Below, piece after piece: positions 4,799 to 5,330 of a stretch of DNA of 5,330 bases (its first letter is position 1; each line of letters begins with the position of its first letter). This stretch comes from Acidisphaera sp035272265 (GTDB taxonomy: Bacteria; Pseudomonadota; Alphaproteobacteria; Acetobacterales; Acetobacteraceae). Below the pieces are notes generated by a model. That model was not told the origin of the DNA, did not search any database, and saw only the letters and a list, made by a program, of their open reading frames with translations. A program made the translations under genes and the position numbers. The stretch is taken from the NCBI GenBank assembly GCA_035272265.1, contig DATEQV010000480.1:1-5330 (forward strand). The letters run 5' to 3'.

Positions 4799-5330
4799 TC
4801 AATCGAGCGCACGCAACCGATAAATCGCCGTATGCGCGACGCGTGCGACAGGCGTGGTGTCATTCGCAACCACCAGCGCGTCCAGGTCGACGAACCGGTG
4901 CCCCTTCTGCTCCCGGTTGCCAACCACCTGCGCGCGCACCGACAGCACGTCGCCCGCGTGCGCGATGCCGAAATTCCGCACCGTGCTGCCCATGTGAATC
5001 CACGGCCCGAGGGCGACGTTCTCCATCAGCGCCCGGTTGCAAAAGCGCAGCACCATGCCGGGATGGATGATCGCCTCGGCCGCATAGGACGCGTCCGCCT
5101 CGCGCACCCCCCCGCAGATACTCCGCCAACATCGCAGCGCTCGTCTGCAGCGACGGCGTGCCGAGCCAGAGCCCCGGCGCGAGCGAGACCTCGTCCGCCG
5201 CCGGCCGCGCGTCGATCGCCGGCAGCGGACGCCATGCAAACTCGCCGAGATCGGGTGCCACCTCGCCATGATGCGCCGCCGCCTCGGCGGTCGCGCACAG
5301 CACGCCGTCGCTCTCCAGCGTGATCGCGAG
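4799..5330 (-). pseudogene. Hotdog-fold (thioesterase / MaoC-like) protein, frameshifted and 5' end missing
   Basis: Two minus-strand frames together make one protein. The upstream frame runs from the window edge (LAITLESDGVLCATAEAAAHHG) through LWLGTPSLQTSAAMLAEYLRG to about 5114. The downstream frame continues as VREADASYAAEAIIHPGMVL, then RFCNRALMENVALGPWIHMG, and stops with TGA at 4799-4801. The join is a run of seven G (minus strand) at 5107-5113; with six it reads CGG GGG GTG CGC and the frame is continuous. The second half looks like a hotdog domain: PWIHMGSTVRNFGIAHAGD, LSVRAQVVGNREQKGHRFVDL and ALVVANDTTPVARV as successive strands. The first half ends like another hotdog strand, so a double-hotdog acyl-thioester protein is likely. 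No MaoC catalytic Asp/His pair can be assigned. It may be a true pseudogene or a homopolymer sequencing error in an intact gene. Confidence 0.6.
5107..5113 (-). other. Homopolymer run causing the frameshift
   Basis: Seven consecutive C on the plus strand (G on the coding strand). Removing one base restores a single open frame across the hotdog protein gene. This is the typical place for a sequencing miscount and also for slipped-strand mutation. Confidence 0.65.

Noticed and set aside
4832..5323. Plus-strand frame of 163 codons opposite the hotdog gene
   Set aside because: Its sequence is Arg/Ala/Pro-rich shadow; the minus strand carries coherent hotdog-like strands in two adjoining frames.

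Overview
The window is a GC-rich (roughly two-thirds G+C) bacterial chromosomal segment. The spread-out gene order, the codon use and three copies of an extragenic palindrome containing CATCGCGAGCGAAGCG...GGCGATCCAGGGC suggest an alphaproteobacterium. I associate that repeat from memory with Bradyrhizobium-like Hyphomicrobiales; this is an inference, not a database result. There are no RNA genes, insertion sequences, CRISPR arrays or phage genes.

Layout from left to right. (1) 1-849 (+) is the 3' part of a beta-propeller (YncE / lactonase-like) protein whose start lies before the window. (2) 896-991 is repeat copy A, lying upstream of aidB. (3) 1065-2708 (+) is a full-length AidB-type acyl-CoA dehydrogenase homologue. 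(4) 2728-2823 is repeat copy B, sitting exactly between the converging ends of aidB and folB. (5) 2842-3303 (-) is dihydroneopterin aldolase folB, preceded on the same strand by a 96-residue protein of unknown function (3347-3637, -). (6) A 47-base gap separates that small gene from a divergent MDR-family quinone oxidoreductase-like gene (3685-4656, +). (7) 4682-4777 is repeat copy C, again between two converging genes. (8) 4799-5330 (-) is a hotdog-fold (thioesterase/MaoC-like) protein whose start lies beyond the window and whose reading frame is broken by one extra base in a run of seven G/C at 5107-5113.

The genes do not form one pathway. They are mostly separate transcription units: a putative alkylation-response flavoprotein, a folate enzyme with a small partner gene, a quinone/enone reductase, and an acyl-thioester protein. 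The clearest non-coding pattern is the repeat family. All three copies are 96 bases long between their terminal CGTCAT/ATGACG, have one short and one long arm, and two of the three fill the gap between convergent genes, where a hairpin could end transcription from both sides. I see no convincing previously undescribed system here. The best leads are the repeat family, the homopolymer frameshift and the unassigned small gene next to folB.
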